Shown: positions 16,420 to 26,263, counted from the stretch's first letter. The stretch: 64,000 nucleotides of DNA from Acidobacteriaceae bacterium TAA 166 (GCA_000421065.1 ATWD01000001.1:3650001-3714000); one strand, 5' to 3'. A program made the numbers and translations. The notes: a model not told the origin generated them from the sequence alone.

Positions 16420-18021
16420 ATGAGGGCAAACAGGCAGCTAAGATGTTCCACGCTCTGGCGGATAGCGATCTCCTTCGCCGTCGGATGCCTCTGCCTTCAA
16501 GGTTTTATCAGCGGTCATCTGCAAGCGCAGTCAACAGGAGGTGCAGAATGGACGACCAGCAGCTATAGCCCTCAACGCGATGCATGGCAGCGGGAGGAGA
16601 CGCGGATCTCCCCTCGGAATGCCAGTAAAATTCAGCTGCTCTGGAAGCTGAAGACCGACAACAAAACCATGGGAATGCAGTCGTTCCGCGAGCCCTTGAT
16701 CGTGAATAGTATCCGGACGGCCTCCGGAGTGAAGACGGTTGCGATCTTCGCCGGAAGTTCAAATGGCGTCTTTGTCGTCGATGCCGATACGGGAACGATG
16801 GTCTGGCAGAAAAAGTTGAAATGGATGTCGGATCAGGCCGAGGAGCCAGGCGAGGGGCGCGGCTTTATCTGCACCAACGCTCTCAGCGCGACTCCTGTGA
16901 TCACTCCAGCAGGATCTGGCGAACGCACTTTATACGTCATCACCACGGATGGGTATCTGCATATGATAGATCCGGCAACCGGCGATGAGAAGGAGAAGGC
17001 CGTTCAGATGCTGCCAGGAGTGTACGGTAAGCCCTACGGCTTGAATCTCGTTAATGGCATCGTCTATACGATCACTGGGCAAGGCTGCGGAGGCGTCCCC
17101 AATGCTCTTTATGCTTACAACACCATGAACAAGAAGGTAACGACCTCCTCTCCTCCGCAGGGTGGTCTTTGGGGGACGGCAGGGCCAGCTGTTGGAAGTG
17201 ATGGCGCGATCTATTTTGAATCGGGGGATCACCCCTACGATGCGAAGGCCGGTCTGCTCTCTACAAGCGTTCAAGCGTATACCTTCGCGAACGATACGCT
17301 TACTCTTAAGGACTATTACACGCCTTCGAACTATGAATGGCTGACGAAGCGTGATCTTGATCTAAACACCACTCCCGTTATCTTTTCCTATAAAGGCCGC
17401 GATCTTCTCGTGGGAGGCGGAAAAGAAGGGCGCTTTTTTCTGCTGGATAGCAGATCCATCGGAGGCGCGGATCACCAAACCCCACTTTTTCGGTCTGAAT
17501 TGATTGCAAATGCGAATGTCAACTTTCAGACAGAAGGAACGTGGGGCAGCTTTGCTGCATGGAAGAGCAGCGATGGGACGCAATGGGTGCTGGCTCCAAA
17601 TGGTGGACCGACAACTATAAAATTTCCCATCAATTATGGCGCAACGCCGAATGGTGGAATCCTGGCGTTCAAGATCGAAGAGAAGAATGGCAAGACGGCA
17701 ATGACGAATGCCTGGCAGTCACAAGACATGATGACGGCAGAGCCTCCTGTTGTCGCCAACGATCTGGTCTTTGTACTGGCTGGAGGTGAATTTACGGGCC
17801 AAACGAACGAGCAGGAGGGAGGTCTCTTCTCCGCCGAAGACAGGATTAAGCGTTCGCTCCCCGCCAAGCTCTATGTGCTCGATGCCAAAACTGGCAGGGA
17901 GCTCTACTCCAGTGGTGATCAAATCGCTTCTTTTCTCCACCAAGCTGGTCTATCGGTGGCAGGTGGCCGCATTCTCTTCGGGACCTTCGACGGAACGATC
18001 TATTGCTTCGGAATTAAGTAA
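16420..18021 (+). CDS. Secreted PQQ-like beta-propeller protein 1
   Basis: A 533-residue exported protein. ATG 16420 has GAGG nine bases upstream and gives a clean signal peptide (WRIAISFAVGCLCLQGF, cleavage near LQAQ-ST). The ATG at 16372 falls inside the operator. The mature part has PQQ/pyrrolo-quinoline-type blades: IQLLWKLKTDNK, VFVVDADTGTMVWQKKL, LHMIDPATGDEK, ILAFKIEEKNGKT and LYVLDAKTGRELYSSGDQIAS. There is no CxxCH heme motif and no adjacent cysteine pair of the methanol dehydrogenase type, so catalysis is uncertain. It is first in a seven-gene operon and is followed by a paralogue. CTGCC-N5-GGCAG lies in the 39-bp gap after it. Confidence 0.8.
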   Translation: MRANRQLRCSTLWRIAISFAVGCLCLQGFISGHLQAQSTGGAEWTTSSYSPQRDAWQREETRISPRNASKIQLLWKLKTDNKTMGMQSFREPLIVNSIRTASGVKTVAIFAGSSNGVFVVDADTGTMVWQKKLKWMSDQAEEPGEGRGFICTNALSATPVITPAGSGERTLYVITTDGYLHMIDPATGDEKEKAVQMLPGVYGKPYGLNLVNGIVYTITGQGCGGVPNALYAYNTMNKKVTTSSPPQGGLWGTAGPAVGSDGAIYFESGDHPYDAKAGLLSTSVQAYTFANDTLTLKDYYTPSNYEWLTKRDLDLNTTPVIFSYKGRDLLVGGGKEGRFFLLDSRSIGGADHQTPLFRSELIANANVNFQTEGTWGSFAAWKSSDGTQWVLAPNGGPTTIKFPINYGATPNGGILAFKIEEKNGKTAMTNAWQSQDMMTAEPPVVANDLVFVLAGGEFTGQTNEQEGGLFSAEDRIKRSLPAKLYVLDAKTGRELYSSGDQIASFLHQAGLSVAGGRILFGTFDGTIYCFGIK

Positions 18022-18060
18022 CACTGCCCCTGAGGCAGAAATTTAGAGGAAGTCGGCAAA

Positions 18061-19602
18061 ATGAAGAGATGGATCGGTCATCCAATCGGATTTTCATTCG
18101 TCACACTTTTCAGTGTGGCCTCGGCAGCTGCGCAGGCTGTAGGGAACTGGAGCTCTCCGCGGAATGATATGAGCCACAGCGGCTACCAAAAAGCCGAGAC
18201 CGTCATGACGAAGGAGACGCTTCAGGGAAAGTTTAAATTTCTCTGGAAGCTGAAGCTGGGCAATGAGCCAGCAAAAGATACTTTGTCTTACAGCGAGCCA
18301 ATTCTTGTTCCTCGTCTCATCAACGCCCAAGGATTTAAAGATTTTGTCTTATGGGCTGGAACAGAGGATCTCTTTGCGGTGGACTCCGAACTGGGGCGGA
18401 TGATCTGGACCAAGCACTACGATGCAGATCCTTCCTCTTGCGGTTCGACCAATCTAGGGATTGTCGCTGAGGCGCCAGCCGTCATTAACTTTAGGGCACG
18501 CCGGGCTCACGATGTACCACCACCTCCTTCAGGCCCCATGGCTGCCTCCGACCGGCGTGTGGGAGTACCCGCCGGAGGTGGCGGCTTCGGCTTTCGTGGC
18601 GTCTATGTCCTAACCGGTGATGGACTGCTTCATGAACAGATTATTGCTACTGGGAGGGACTTCGCTCCGCCCGTGAAATTTGTGACAGGCGCAGTCGGTG
18701 TCTCGAACGGACTCGCACTCAACGGCAGAACGATCTATACGACCACAAAGACGGGATGTCCGGGATCCGAAAATGCCCTGCTGTCCATGATGATGGACGG
18801 CAAAGACTACAGCGTGTCTGCCCATAAGACGGGGGCAGTCCCTCCACTTGTTGCTATGGGGCCGACTCTCAACCCCGACGTCGCATATGTTGTGACTGGA
18901 GAAGGGAAAGGCGCATCTTCAGAAGATCATCCCAACAGCATCGTGTCTGTAGGGGAGGATGCCAAAGTGAAAGACTGGTACTCGTCGGAGGGAAGTCTGC
19001 AGAATGTGACGCCTGTAGCGTTCACCTATAAAGAAAAAAGGCTTCTGGCCGCGCCGGGGAAGGAGGGTAGCTATGTCCTGCTTAATGGCGAATCGTTAGG
19101 TGGCTCTGACCACCATACCCCACTGGCTGCAACATCTCCTCTATCAAAGGCGAAACCCACTTCCATCGGTGCTTTGGCGAGTTGGCAGGATGCAAATGGA
19201 GAAACGGCTTGGGTGCTGGCTTCGATTCCTGGACCTGTCGATAGCGCTGCAAAATTCGTTACCACGAATGGCACGGCTCCGCATGGCAGCATCGTTGCCT
19301 TCAAGATCGAACAGAGCTCGGGGAAGATATCGTTGACCCCGGAGTGGATCTCCCGCGATTTGAATAATCCGGCTCCTCCCGTCATTGCAAACGGATTGGT
19401 CATTGCGCTCTCACAGGGAGATGCAACAAAACATGCTATCCTCTACGTCCTTGATGCGGAGACTGGCAAAGAGCTTTACACGAGTGGTGACGCCATCTCT
19501 ACCTACGCGCACAATGCGGGAGTCGCCGTAGGAGAAGGTCATATATTTTTCGTAACGCACGATAACACCCTGTACTCCTTTGGCATTGGAATGGAGCACT
19601 GA
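18061..19602 (+). CDS. Secreted PQQ-like beta-propeller protein 2
   Basis: A 513-residue exported protein with signal peptide MKRWIGHPIGFSFVTLFSVASAAAQ. It is a paralogue of the preceding protein. Shared stretches include the GG(A/S)DH-x-TPL turn (ESLGGSDHHTPL here), IVAFKIEQSSGKISLTPEWISRDL and LYVLDAETGKELYTSGDAIS. Unlike its neighbour it has a Gly/Pro-rich insert near residues 150-180 (HDVPPPPSGP, VGVPAGGGGFGFRG). No heme motif is seen. The tandem arrangement suggests a duplication and perhaps a heteromeric pair acting on the same periplasmic sugar. Function is not proven by sequence. Confidence 0.8.
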   Translation: MKRWIGHPIGFSFVTLFSVASAAAQAVGNWSSPRNDMSHSGYQKAETVMTKETLQGKFKFLWKLKLGNEPAKDTLSYSEPILVPRLINAQGFKDFVLWAGTEDLFAVDSELGRMIWTKHYDADPSSCGSTNLGIVAEAPAVINFRARRAHDVPPPPSGPMAASDRRVGVPAGGGGFGFRGVYVLTGDGLLHEQIIATGRDFAPPVKFVTGAVGVSNGLALNGRTIYTTTKTGCPGSENALLSMMMDGKDYSVSAHKTGAVPPLVAMGPTLNPDVAYVVTGEGKGASSEDHPNSIVSVGEDAKVKDWYSSEGSLQNVTPVAFTYKEKRLLAAPGKEGSYVLLNGESLGGSDHHTPLAATSPLSKAKPTSIGALASWQDANGETAWVLASIPGPVDSAAKFVTTNGTAPHGSIVAFKIEQSSGKISLTPEWISRDLNNPAPPVIANGLVIALSQGDATKHAILYVLDAETGKELYTSGDAISTYAHNAGVAVGEGHIFFVTHDNTLYSFGIGMEH

Positions 19603-19652
19603 TCGAATAAGATTCGATCTCATCGCAGAACAACCTGAAAGATAGAAGTTCC

Positions 19653-19668
19653 GACGGCAAGCGCCGTC
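19653..19668. repeat. Small GC-rich hairpin
   Basis: GACGGC-AAGC-GCCGTC forms a perfect 6-bp stem with a tetraloop in the 106-bp gap before the phosphomannose-isomerase-like gene. There is no T-run, so an RNA-processing or REP-like role is more likely than termination. I found no second copy. Confidence 0.35.
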
Positions 19669-19708
19669 CTACCTCACCAAAGTTTTATAGACAAAGGATA
19701 GGAGCATC

Positions 19709-20926
19709 ATGCTCGATCGATCTCGCGTAGAGGAAGTAGTGAATGCAACTGGTGGTGTGTTGCGACTGGCGCCGTGCTGGGTACCCCGTTCCTTCATGAT
19801 TCCTGGCAGACGCCTGAAGCTTCACCCTGACGACCTCTACGCCTTCGGTGGACATCGTGGCGGTATTAATGAGCGTTGGTTCTCCTCTACGACCAAGGCC
19901 TCAAACGGGCCGGCCGCCCTGCCTGACGAAGGACTTAGTTATATCAATCCCGGTCAAGGTGACAAGTTTCTGCTGAAGGATGCGGTGGGAAGTGCAGGAG
20001 ATCTTTTGCTTGGTTCTGACGTTATGGAGCGGGAAGGCGGATGGAACCTGCTCTGTAAATTTTTCGATAACATGGGGCCGATCCCGCACCATATGCACCA
20101 GAACGATGAGTTCGCAAAGCTCGTTGGGCAAAAGGGAAAACCCGAGGCTTATTACTTTCCGCCGCAGTACAACCAGATTCAGAATAACTTTCCCCATACC
20201 TATATGGGACTCGAGCCGGGAACTACGAAGGATGATATTCGCAAGTGTCTGGAGAATTGGAATCGTGGCGATAACGGAATCCTGGCGTACTCCCGTGCTT
20301 ATCGGTTGGTACCAGGCGAAGGGTGGCAGATTAATCCAGGAATCCTGCATGCTCCCGGGTCGCTTGTCACGTATGAACCACAGGTTAATAGCGATGTCTT
20401 CGCGATGTTCCAGTCAGAGGTAGAGGGTCGCATCGTGGATTGGGATCTGCTGATAAAAGACGTTCAACCGGAATACAGTAAAGACATCGACTTCCTCGTC
20501 AACATGCTCGACTGGGAGGCCAATATCCACCCCGAGTTCGCAAAGTCCAATAAGACCTTCCCGAGACCGGTGAAGGGCGAAGAACAGATGAAAGCAGATG
20601 GCTATCGCGAGGTCTGGGTGACGTATGGAACACCATACTATTCTGCGAAAGAGTTGACGGTCATGCCTCTGCGGAGTGTGACGATTCAAGATAGCGAAGC
20701 TTACGGTGTCATTGTGACGCAAGGACATGGACGCATCGGAAAGACAACAGTCTCTACTCCGTCCATGATTCGTTTTGGCCAGATGACGGAGGATGAGGTC
20801 TTTGTGACTGCTGCATCCGCTCGACAGGGACTTATCGTTGAGAATCTGAGTCCGACCGACCCGCTAGTTCTGCTCAAGCACTTCGGTCCCGGCAACCCCG
20901 ATGCTGCACAATTGATCAAGAGGTGA
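19709..20926 (+). CDS. Phosphomannose-isomerase-like cupin protein
   Basis: A 405-residue cytoplasmic protein resembling class I mannose-6-phosphate isomerases. GPIPHHMHQNDEFAKLVGQKGKPEAYYF carries clustered His and Glu residues expected to bind a metal. GWQINPGILHAPGSLVTYEPQVNSDVFAMFQSEVEG provides the second cupin strand set, and the C-terminal half has a second barrel (VTIQDSEAYGVIVTQGHGRIG). The upstream sequence has AGGATAGGAGCATC before the ATG. It is co-transcribed with a TIM-barrel epimerase and a Gfo/Idh oxidoreductase, so its substrate is probably a non-phosphorylated or keto sugar rather than mannose-6-phosphate; that is inference. Confidence 0.65.
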   Translation: MLDRSRVEEVVNATGGVLRLAPCWVPRSFMIPGRRLKLHPDDLYAFGGHRGGINERWFSSTTKASNGPAALPDEGLSYINPGQGDKFLLKDAVGSAGDLLLGSDVMEREGGWNLLCKFFDNMGPIPHHMHQNDEFAKLVGQKGKPEAYYFPPQYNQIQNNFPHTYMGLEPGTTKDDIRKCLENWNRGDNGILAYSRAYRLVPGEGWQINPGILHAPGSLVTYEPQVNSDVFAMFQSEVEGRIVDWDLLIKDVQPEYSKDIDFLVNMLDWEANIHPEFAKSNKTFPRPVKGEEQMKADGYREVWVTYGTPYYSAKELTVMPLRSVTIQDSEAYGVIVTQGHGRIGKTTVSTPSMIRFGQMTEDEVFVTAASARQGLIVENLSPTDPLVLLKHFGPGNPDAAQLIKR

Positions 20927-20932
20927 GGGCTT

Positions 20933-21985
20933 GTGAACGTTGCTGCTCAACACGCGAAACCTGCGATTCACAATGCGATGTGGCCGGGACTGGTCGGTAA
21001 GGGGCCGAATTCTGAACCTTTTATCGATCTCGACACCATGCTCGATATGACCGCAGCGGCTCAAGTCGATGACGTCCGATTCGATGGAGTCGACCTCTTC
21101 GCTTCGTTGCCGCATGTCGATATCGATTCTACCCATGACGACCTTGCAAAGCTGGCGGATGGAATCTCGAGGCGCAACCTTGTCGTCGGATCGCTTGTGG
21201 CGCCGGTATGGGAGCCGACCGGCGGCGGTTCGGCGATGGGTTCGAACGACGAACGCGGCAGATTCCTTAAGCAAGTCAAGAAGACCTGCGCAATGGCGAA
21301 GACTCTGCGCGATCTCGGAATCCGTCGCTACGGCATCGTTCGCATTGACTCCGCTACGAGTCCATCGGAGTGGGCAAAGGATCCCATAATGAACACGAGA
21401 AGGATTGCCGATACGTTCCGCGAAGCTGCCACGATTGCGGAAGGTTATGGCGAGCGCCTAGCTGCCGAAGGCGAGATCTGTTGGGGAGGTATGCACGGAT
21501 GGAAACATATGGTGAATCTCCTCGAGATGCTCGATCGCCCTCAAACCGTAGGGTTTCAGGCCGATATGGCGCATTCGCTTCTTTACACTCTCGGGTACAA
21601 CGCTCCAGAGGATCGGCTACTTCCCGAAGGATTTGATTGGTCAGATCAGTCCATCCTGATTGAAGCGCTCACGACGATTACCGATGCGCTTCGGCCGTGG
21701 ACCTTTGATTTTCACGTCGCTCAAAATGATGGAACGGTGCATGGGACAGGCTCGCACGACAAGACAGGACGCCATTGTCCAGCGAACGATCCCAATGGAA
21801 AGATGAACATCGTTAAGGTCTCTGGTCTCTGGATGAGAGACCAGAGCGGTAATCCAACGCATGCTTTTGAACATATCTGCTGGGACGGCTGCATGTTTCC
21901 CAATAGCATGATGACCTCGCCGGAGACTTGGCGCGATGTGCTCGGCGCTTTGATCTCCGTTCGCGATGCGCACGGGTGGGATTGA
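20933..21985 (+). CDS. Xylose-isomerase-like TIM-barrel sugar epimerase/isomerase
   Basis: A 350-residue protein of the sugar phosphate isomerase/epimerase (AP_endonuc_2-like) family. Metal-site candidates line up in order: Glu in [15 protein letters not shown], Asp and His in [13 protein letters not shown], His in [14 protein letters not shown], then a long final region with [11 protein letters not shown]. It starts at GTG 20933, 6 bp after the previous stop, and is followed after 1 bp by the Gfo/Idh gene, so translation is coupled. Proteins of this family paired with Gfo/Idh enzymes often isomerise keto sugars made by the oxidoreductase. The exact substrate cannot be assigned. Confidence 0.8.
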   Translation: MNVAAQHAKPAIHNAMWPGLVGKGPNSEPFIDLDTMLDMTAAAQVDDVRFDGVDLFASLPHVDIDSTHDDLAKLADGISRRNLVVGSLVAPVWEPTGGGSAMGSNDERGRFLKQVKKTCAMAKTLRDLGIRRYGIVRIDSATSPSEWAKDPIMNTRRIADTFREAATIAEGYGERLAAEGEICWGGMHGWKHMVNLLEMLDRPQTVGFQADMAHSLLYTLGYNAPEDRLLPEGFDWSDQSILIEALTTITDALRPWTFDFHVAQNDGTVHGTGSHDKTGRHCPANDPNGKMNIVKVSGLWMRDQSGNPTHAFEHICWDGCMFPNSMMTSPETWRDVLGALISVRDAHGWD

Positions 21986-21986
21986 T

Positions 21987-23132
21987 ATGGCAAAAAAAAT
22001 ACTCAATATCGGCATGGTGGGATATGGCTTCATGGGCCGCACCCACTCCAACGCTTTTCTGCAGGCTCCGCGATTCTTCGATCTCACCTATCAGCCGGTG
22101 CTCAAAGCCGTTTGCGCGCGGAATGTGAATCGCGCGAAGGATTTTGCCTGGAACTGGGGGTATCATGCGGTTGAGACGGACTGGCGCGCCTTGGTAGAAC
22201 GTTCCGATATCGATGTGATCGACGTTGCCAGTCCGAACGACACACACGCGGAGATTGCTGTAGCTGCAGCAAAAGTAGGCAAGATGGTGCTCTGCGAAAA
22301 GCCTCTGGGACGGACCGCGGCCGAAGGCAAGACAATGTTGGACGCGGTGAAAGCCGCACAGATTCCCAATATGGTCTGGTACAACTACCGATGTGTGCCC
22401 GCGCTGGTGTTGTTGAAGAATCTTCTAGATGAAGGACGTTTTGGACGCATCTTTCACTATCGTTCGCAGTTTCTTCAGGACTGGACGATCTCGCAGGACC
22501 TTCCTCAGGGCGGCGAGGGGCTCTGGCGTCTCGACTCCTCCGTTGCAGGAAGCGGCGTAACCGGAGACCTGCTCGCCCACAACATCGATATGGCTCTCTG
22601 GCTGAATGGTGCTCTCACTGAAGTCTCAGCTATGACGGAGACCTTCATCAAAGAACGCAAACACGGCGTGACGAACAAGATTGAACCCGTGAGCATCGAT
22701 GATGCCAGCATCTTCATGGGACGTTTTAAGAATGGTTCAATGGCGCTCTTCGAGGCTACGCGCTACGCTCGCGGACATAAGGCGCTCTTCACGCTCGAGA
22801 TCAATGGCGAACGCGCCTCGGCGCGCTGGGATCTTCACGATCTGCATCGCCTGGAATTCTTTGATCATCGCGACGAGAACCGCCTGCGCGGATGGAAGAG
22901 CATTCACGTCACCGATGGCGATCATCCTTATATGAAGCAGTGGTGGATTCCCGGCTTACAGATCGGCTATGAGCATACCTTTATCCATCAGGTCGCCGAC
23001 TTTCTGAAAGCCGTCGGCGAAAAGCAAGAGTTTGCGCCGAGCTTCAAGGATGGCTTGGCAGTCGATTATGTTACCGATGCAATTTTAAAGTCAGCAAAGA
23101 CGAAACAATGGGAGGCCATCCCATTCGTCTAG
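21987..23132 (+). CDS. Gfo/Idh/MocA-family oxidoreductase
   Basis: A 381-residue NAD(P)-dependent sugar dehydrogenase. The Rossmann motif is [13 protein letters not shown], followed by [38 protein letters not shown] with the EKP signature. The C-terminal domain holds [16 protein letters not shown], where the His and Asp fit the catalytic GD-x3-H-x3-D pattern, and [32 protein letters not shown] 21987 has GGTGGG upstream and lies 1 bp after the epimerase stop; a start seven codons earlier would overlap that gene. In the 3-keto-glycoside pathway such enzymes interconvert hydroxyl and keto groups at C3. Confidence 0.88.
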   Translation: MAKKILNIGMVGYGFMGRTHSNAFLQAPRFFDLTYQPVLKAVCARNVNRAKDFAWNWGYHAVETDWRALVERSDIDVIDVASPNDTHAEIAVAAAKVGKMVLCEKPLGRTAAEGKTMLDAVKAAQIPNMVWYNYRCVPALVLLKNLLDEGRFGRIFHYRSQFLQDWTISQDLPQGGEGLWRLDSSVAGSGVTGDLLAHNIDMALWLNGALTEVSAMTETFIKERKHGVTNKIEPVSIDDASIFMGRFKNGSMALFEATRYARGHKALFTLEINGERASARWDLHDLHRLEFFDHRDENRLRGWKSIHVTDGDHPYMKQWWIPGLQIGYEHTFIHQVADFLKAVGEKQEFAPSFKDGLAVDYVTDAILKSAKTKQWEAIPFV

Positions 23133-23149
23133 CGAGAAGGAAAACTATT

Positions 23150-24016
23150 ATGCCGAGACTCGTTGCTTCTCTATGTTCCCTTACCTGTGCAGCAGTCTTT
23201 TGTTCCTTTTCCGCATCTGCGCAGCAACAAGCGCAGACTGCCAGTGGCGGTAGCCGCTTCGTACAACCGGAGCCCATCGACTTCAATGACCATCAAGGAT
23301 GGGCACAGATCTTTGATGGTAAGACATTGAATAATTGGGATGGTCCTCCGGAAGTCTGGAAGGTCGAAGATGGCGCTATTGTTGGTATTTCAAGCGAGGC
23401 TCATCCCTCAGGCACGACGAATATTATCTGGCGCGGAGGAGAAGTCGGTAACTTTCGGCTCAAGTTCGAGATCAAATTAGAAGGAATAGGCGCAAACGGC
23501 GGTATTCAGTATCGAAGCAAAAACGTTCCACCTCACATGCGTGAAGTTCCCGCCGATCGTCTGGCGCAGATGACCGACGTTCAGAGAGAACGGGTAAAAC
23601 AAAGTCAGGAGATGCTGCGAAAGCATGCCAAGTGGAACCTGACGGGATATCAAGGTGACTTCGATTATGGCAATCGCTATACCGGTCAGCTCTATGAGCA
23701 GGACAGTACGCGTGGGATCATCGCGTGGCGGGGCCAGGTCGTTGCCACGGAACCTGAGCAAAAACCTCGTCTCCTTGGGGCTCTCGGGACCTCGGATGAA
23801 CTCAAGCAGTACATTCGGCCGGGAGAATGGAATCAATTCGAGATCATCGCGGATGGTCATACCTTCATTCACATCATCAACGGCCACGTGATGGCTATGC
23901 TCGTGGATACAGATCCAAAATTCTATAAGCTCAAAGGACTGCTGGCATTCGAGATTGAAGGCGGGGGAGATGTAAAGATATCGCACCGTAATATCTGGCT
24001 TAAAAAGCTGCCCTAA
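23150..24016 (+). CDS. Secreted DUF1080 3-keto-disaccharide hydrolase-type protein
   Basis: A 288-residue exported protein with signal peptide up to SASA-QQ; ATG 23150 has AAGGA about nine bases upstream. The mature part is a single concanavalin-like DUF1080 domain: GWAQIFDGKTLNNWDGPPEVWKVEDGAIVG, FRLKFEIKLEGIGANGGIQYRSK, GYQGDFDYGNRYTGQLYEQ, GEWNQFEIIADGHTFIHIINGHVMA and LLAFEIEGGGDVKISHRNIWLKKL. Characterised members cleave glycosides already oxidised at C3. With the adjacent Gfo/Idh and TIM-barrel genes this points to a 3-keto-glycoside route. Its periplasmic location means oxidation must occur before or during export. Confidence 0.88.
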   Translation: MPRLVASLCSLTCAAVFCSFSASAQQQAQTASGGSRFVQPEPIDFNDHQGWAQIFDGKTLNNWDGPPEVWKVEDGAIVGISSEAHPSGTTNIIWRGGEVGNFRLKFEIKLEGIGANGGIQYRSKNVPPHMREVPADRLAQMTDVQRERVKQSQEMLRKHAKWNLTGYQGDFDYGNRYTGQLYEQDSTRGIIAWRGQVVATEPEQKPRLLGALGTSDELKQYIRPGEWNQFEIIADGHTFIHIINGHVMAMLVDTDPKFYKLKGLLAFEIEGGGDVKISHRNIWLKKLP

Positions 24017-24033
24017 GAGGAGGAGATTGAACG

Positions 24034-25086
24034 GTGCTTTCAGAAAACGCTCGAGAAAGAGTATCGAAATTTATAGGTAAACTTTCGCAACTCGGTGGCA
24101 TTTCGGCTTTCGTTTACGAGGATGGCAAAGCCAGGGGCACGCGGGCACTTCGCGTTCGCACAGCCCACGGTCTTGAGTTATGGATCGTTCCTGACCGAGG
24201 TATGGATCTTTATGAGGCTACCTTCCGAGGCCGTTCTCTCTGCTGGCATTCTCCAACTGGTATGGTGCATCCTGCATATTATTCTGCCAACGGTGCCGAC
24301 TGGCTCAAAAACTTTGCTGGAGGTCTGTTGACGACCTGTGGCCTTTCTACAGCTGGTGCTGCCTCTCACGATGACGGCGAAGAACTCGGATTGCATGGCC
24401 TCATCTCGAACACGCCCGCCGAGAACGTCTCCTGGTCAGAACGATGGGAGGGGGAGGACTGCCTGTTTCAGATCACCGGGCAGGTGCGCGAGGCATCCGT
24501 GCATGGCCGTAATCTGCTACTCGAACGAACCATCAGCACGTCGCTTCATAGCGCATCGTTTACGATCCAGGATACGGTCGAAAACCAGGGAGTTCATTCG
24601 TCTCCCTTAATGATTCTCTATCATTTCAACTTCGGTTTCCCCTTGTTGACCTCAAAATCGAAGATCTACAGTCCATCGGAATCGATCACACCGATCGATG
24701 ATCTTTCTGAAGCAAGTCTAGATAAATGGAATCTATTCGACTCACCTCACATGGGGCAGCAGGAACTGGTTTACTTTCACAGAATGAAAGCCGACCGTAG
24801 GGAAGTAGCCGTGGTTCTCGTAAGTAATGAGGAAGACTTAGATTTTGGGATCGCAATGCACTATGACTCCCAAACGCTGTCACGATTCAATCAATGGAAG
24901 ATGACGGGGGTAAACCATTTCGTGCTTGGCCTCGAGCCTGCAAACTGCAACACGCGAGGGAGAGAGTACGAAAGATCGCAGGGAACACTTGAATTCATCG
25001 AACCGGGGGAGAGGCGCGAGTTCAAAATTGAGCTACAAATTCTTGAAAATAAGGAGCAAGTGATGAATGCAATCAAAAAGGTCTAA
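24034..25086 (+). CDS. DUF4432 aldose-epimerase-like protein
   Basis: A 350-residue cytoplasmic protein of the galactose-mutarotase-like superfamily (DUF4432 branch). Landmarks are LWIVPDRGMDLYEATFRGRSLCWHSPTG, FAGGLLTTCGLSTAG, ELGLHGLISNTPAENVSW, ILYHFNFGFPLL with a conserved His, and HFVLGLEPANCNTRGRE with a conserved Glu. It begins at GTG with AGGAGG about ten bases upstream and lies 17 bp after the DUF1080 stop. As the last gene of the operon it probably recognises the sugar released by the hydrolase. Whether it is an epimerase or a binding protein is unknown. Confidence 0.8.
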   Translation: MLSENARERVSKFIGKLSQLGGISAFVYEDGKARGTRALRVRTAHGLELWIVPDRGMDLYEATFRGRSLCWHSPTGMVHPAYYSANGADWLKNFAGGLLTTCGLSTAGAASHDDGEELGLHGLISNTPAENVSWSERWEGEDCLFQITGQVREASVHGRNLLLERTISTSLHSASFTIQDTVENQGVHSSPLMILYHFNFGFPLLTSKSKIYSPSESITPIDDLSEASLDKWNLFDSPHMGQQELVYFHRMKADRREVAVVLVSNEEDLDFGIAMHYDSQTLSRFNQWKMTGVNHFVLGLEPANCNTRGREYERSQGTLEFIEPGERREFKIELQILENKEQVMNAIKKV

Positions 25087-25120
25087 GCTAATTCTTAGCG
25101 ACTAAGTATAGAGATATTGA

Positions 25121-26182
25121 TTAATGCTTTCGAACCTTCTTCAATCTTTTCGATGATGCATTGAGGTTCAAAATCATGCTTGAAGATTCTCGTACTGTTA
25201 GGGTTGCAGGCAAGCGAACCTTTTCACGTCGACCGTTCTTCCCATGTTCAATTCGGTTCAGCAACACTTCAATCGCTCGATACCCCATGTCAAATGTGGG
25301 TTGAACGATCGAGGTAATCCCCGGGCGAAAAAAGTCCTCTGCGGCGATTTCGTCGAAGGTGACAAATGCAAAGTCTTGAGGGGTACTAAGTCCTACGCTA
25401 TATAGGCTTCGCAGGGCGGCAAGGCCGGTTACGCCATTTGTGGCAAACAAGGCGGTGGGTCTTCCACTTGGACGAAGCATGCCATTTTGACAGATACGCG
25501 CCACCTCATCCTGCTCAAAGCTTCCGTTCCAAATCATTGTCCGTCGTGCAGGAACACCCCCCTTTTGTAAGGCTTGACGATATCCTCGCACGCGTTCCTG
25601 CTCGTTGCGAAGTGTAAGGGGACCGGTAATCACGGCGATGTCACGATGTCCGCAGCGCATCAGGTGCGAAATTGCCATCTCCGCTGCGCCGCAGTCATCC
25701 ACGCAAACGAAATCGACGTCGAGATCGGCGGGAAGGCGGTCTAGGCATACAACCGGGAAGGAGGAACTCAAAGCAGTCCATCGCTCTGTGGTTAGATCTT
25801 CCCCACTGGCGGTCACCAGAAGCATGCCTTCGATCCTCTGTGCACGCAGCAATGCGACCATCTCCGACTCCCGATTCGGGCTGCCCTCGGAGTCGAGCAC
25901 AATAAGAAAGTATCCCCTCTCGCGTGCCGCGCACTCAGCCCCTCGAATGATCTTTGGGAAAAAGGGGATCGTAATGTCCGGCACCACGATTCCCAATGTT
26001 TTGGTGCGGTTGGTCTTTAGGCTGCGTGCAATCAGATTTGGTTGATAGTTGAGTATCCGGATTGCCTCAAGCACCTTTTGTCTCGATCGCTCACTTACTC
26101 GCGCCGAGCCACTGATGACGTTGGAGACCGTTCCTGAAGAGACGCCAGCGAGCTTGGCAAGCTCCTTTTGAGTGGGCAACAT
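25121..26182 (-). CDS. LacI-family regulator 1
   Basis: A 353-residue repressor. The N-terminal HTH is TQKELAKLAGVSSGTVSNVISGSARVSERSRQKVLEAIRILNYQPNLIARSL, with recognition helix SSGTVSNVISG and hinge helix NLIARSLK. A periplasmic-binding-protein-like sugar domain follows (TLGIVVPDITIPFFPKIIRGAE, VCLDRLPADLDVDFVCVDD, ALFATNGVTGLAALRSL, FVTFDEIAAEDFFRPGITSIVQP). It converges on the seven-gene operon. The operator ATGAGACGTCTCAT before that operon and before the TonB receptor is its likely target, and a half-conserved copy lies 66 bp upstream of its own start. The inducer is unknown. Confidence 0.92.
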   Translation of the reverse strand: MLPTQKELAKLAGVSSGTVSNVISGSARVSERSRQKVLEAIRILNYQPNLIARSLKTNRTKTLGIVVPDITIPFFPKIIRGAECAARERGYFLIVLDSEGSPNRESEMVALLRAQRIEGMLLVTASGEDLTTERWTALSSSFPVVCLDRLPADLDVDFVCVDDCGAAEMAISHLMRCGHRDIAVITGPLTLRNEQERVRGYRQALQKGGVPARRTMIWNGSFEQDEVARICQNGMLRPSGRPTALFATNGVTGLAALRSLYSVGLSTPQDFAFVTFDEIAAEDFFRPGITSIVQPTFDMGYRAIEVLLNRIEHGKNGRREKVRLPATLTVRESSSMILNLNASSKRLKKVRKH

Positions 26183-26247
26183 AATCAGAAATCCTACACG
26201 ACGGAATCAATGGTCCTTAGCCTTGTTTAGTTTTAGGATCACCTTAT

Positions 26248-26263
26248 TTTGGAGCGTCTCATT
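26248..26263. promoter_or_regulatory. Half-conserved LacI operator upstream of lacI 1
   Basis: TTTGGAGCGTCTCATT keeps the right half (CGTCTCATT) of the local operator exactly but only part of the left half. It lies 66-81 bp upstream of the lacI start, so it could give weak autoregulation. A chance match is possible. Confidence 0.4.
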
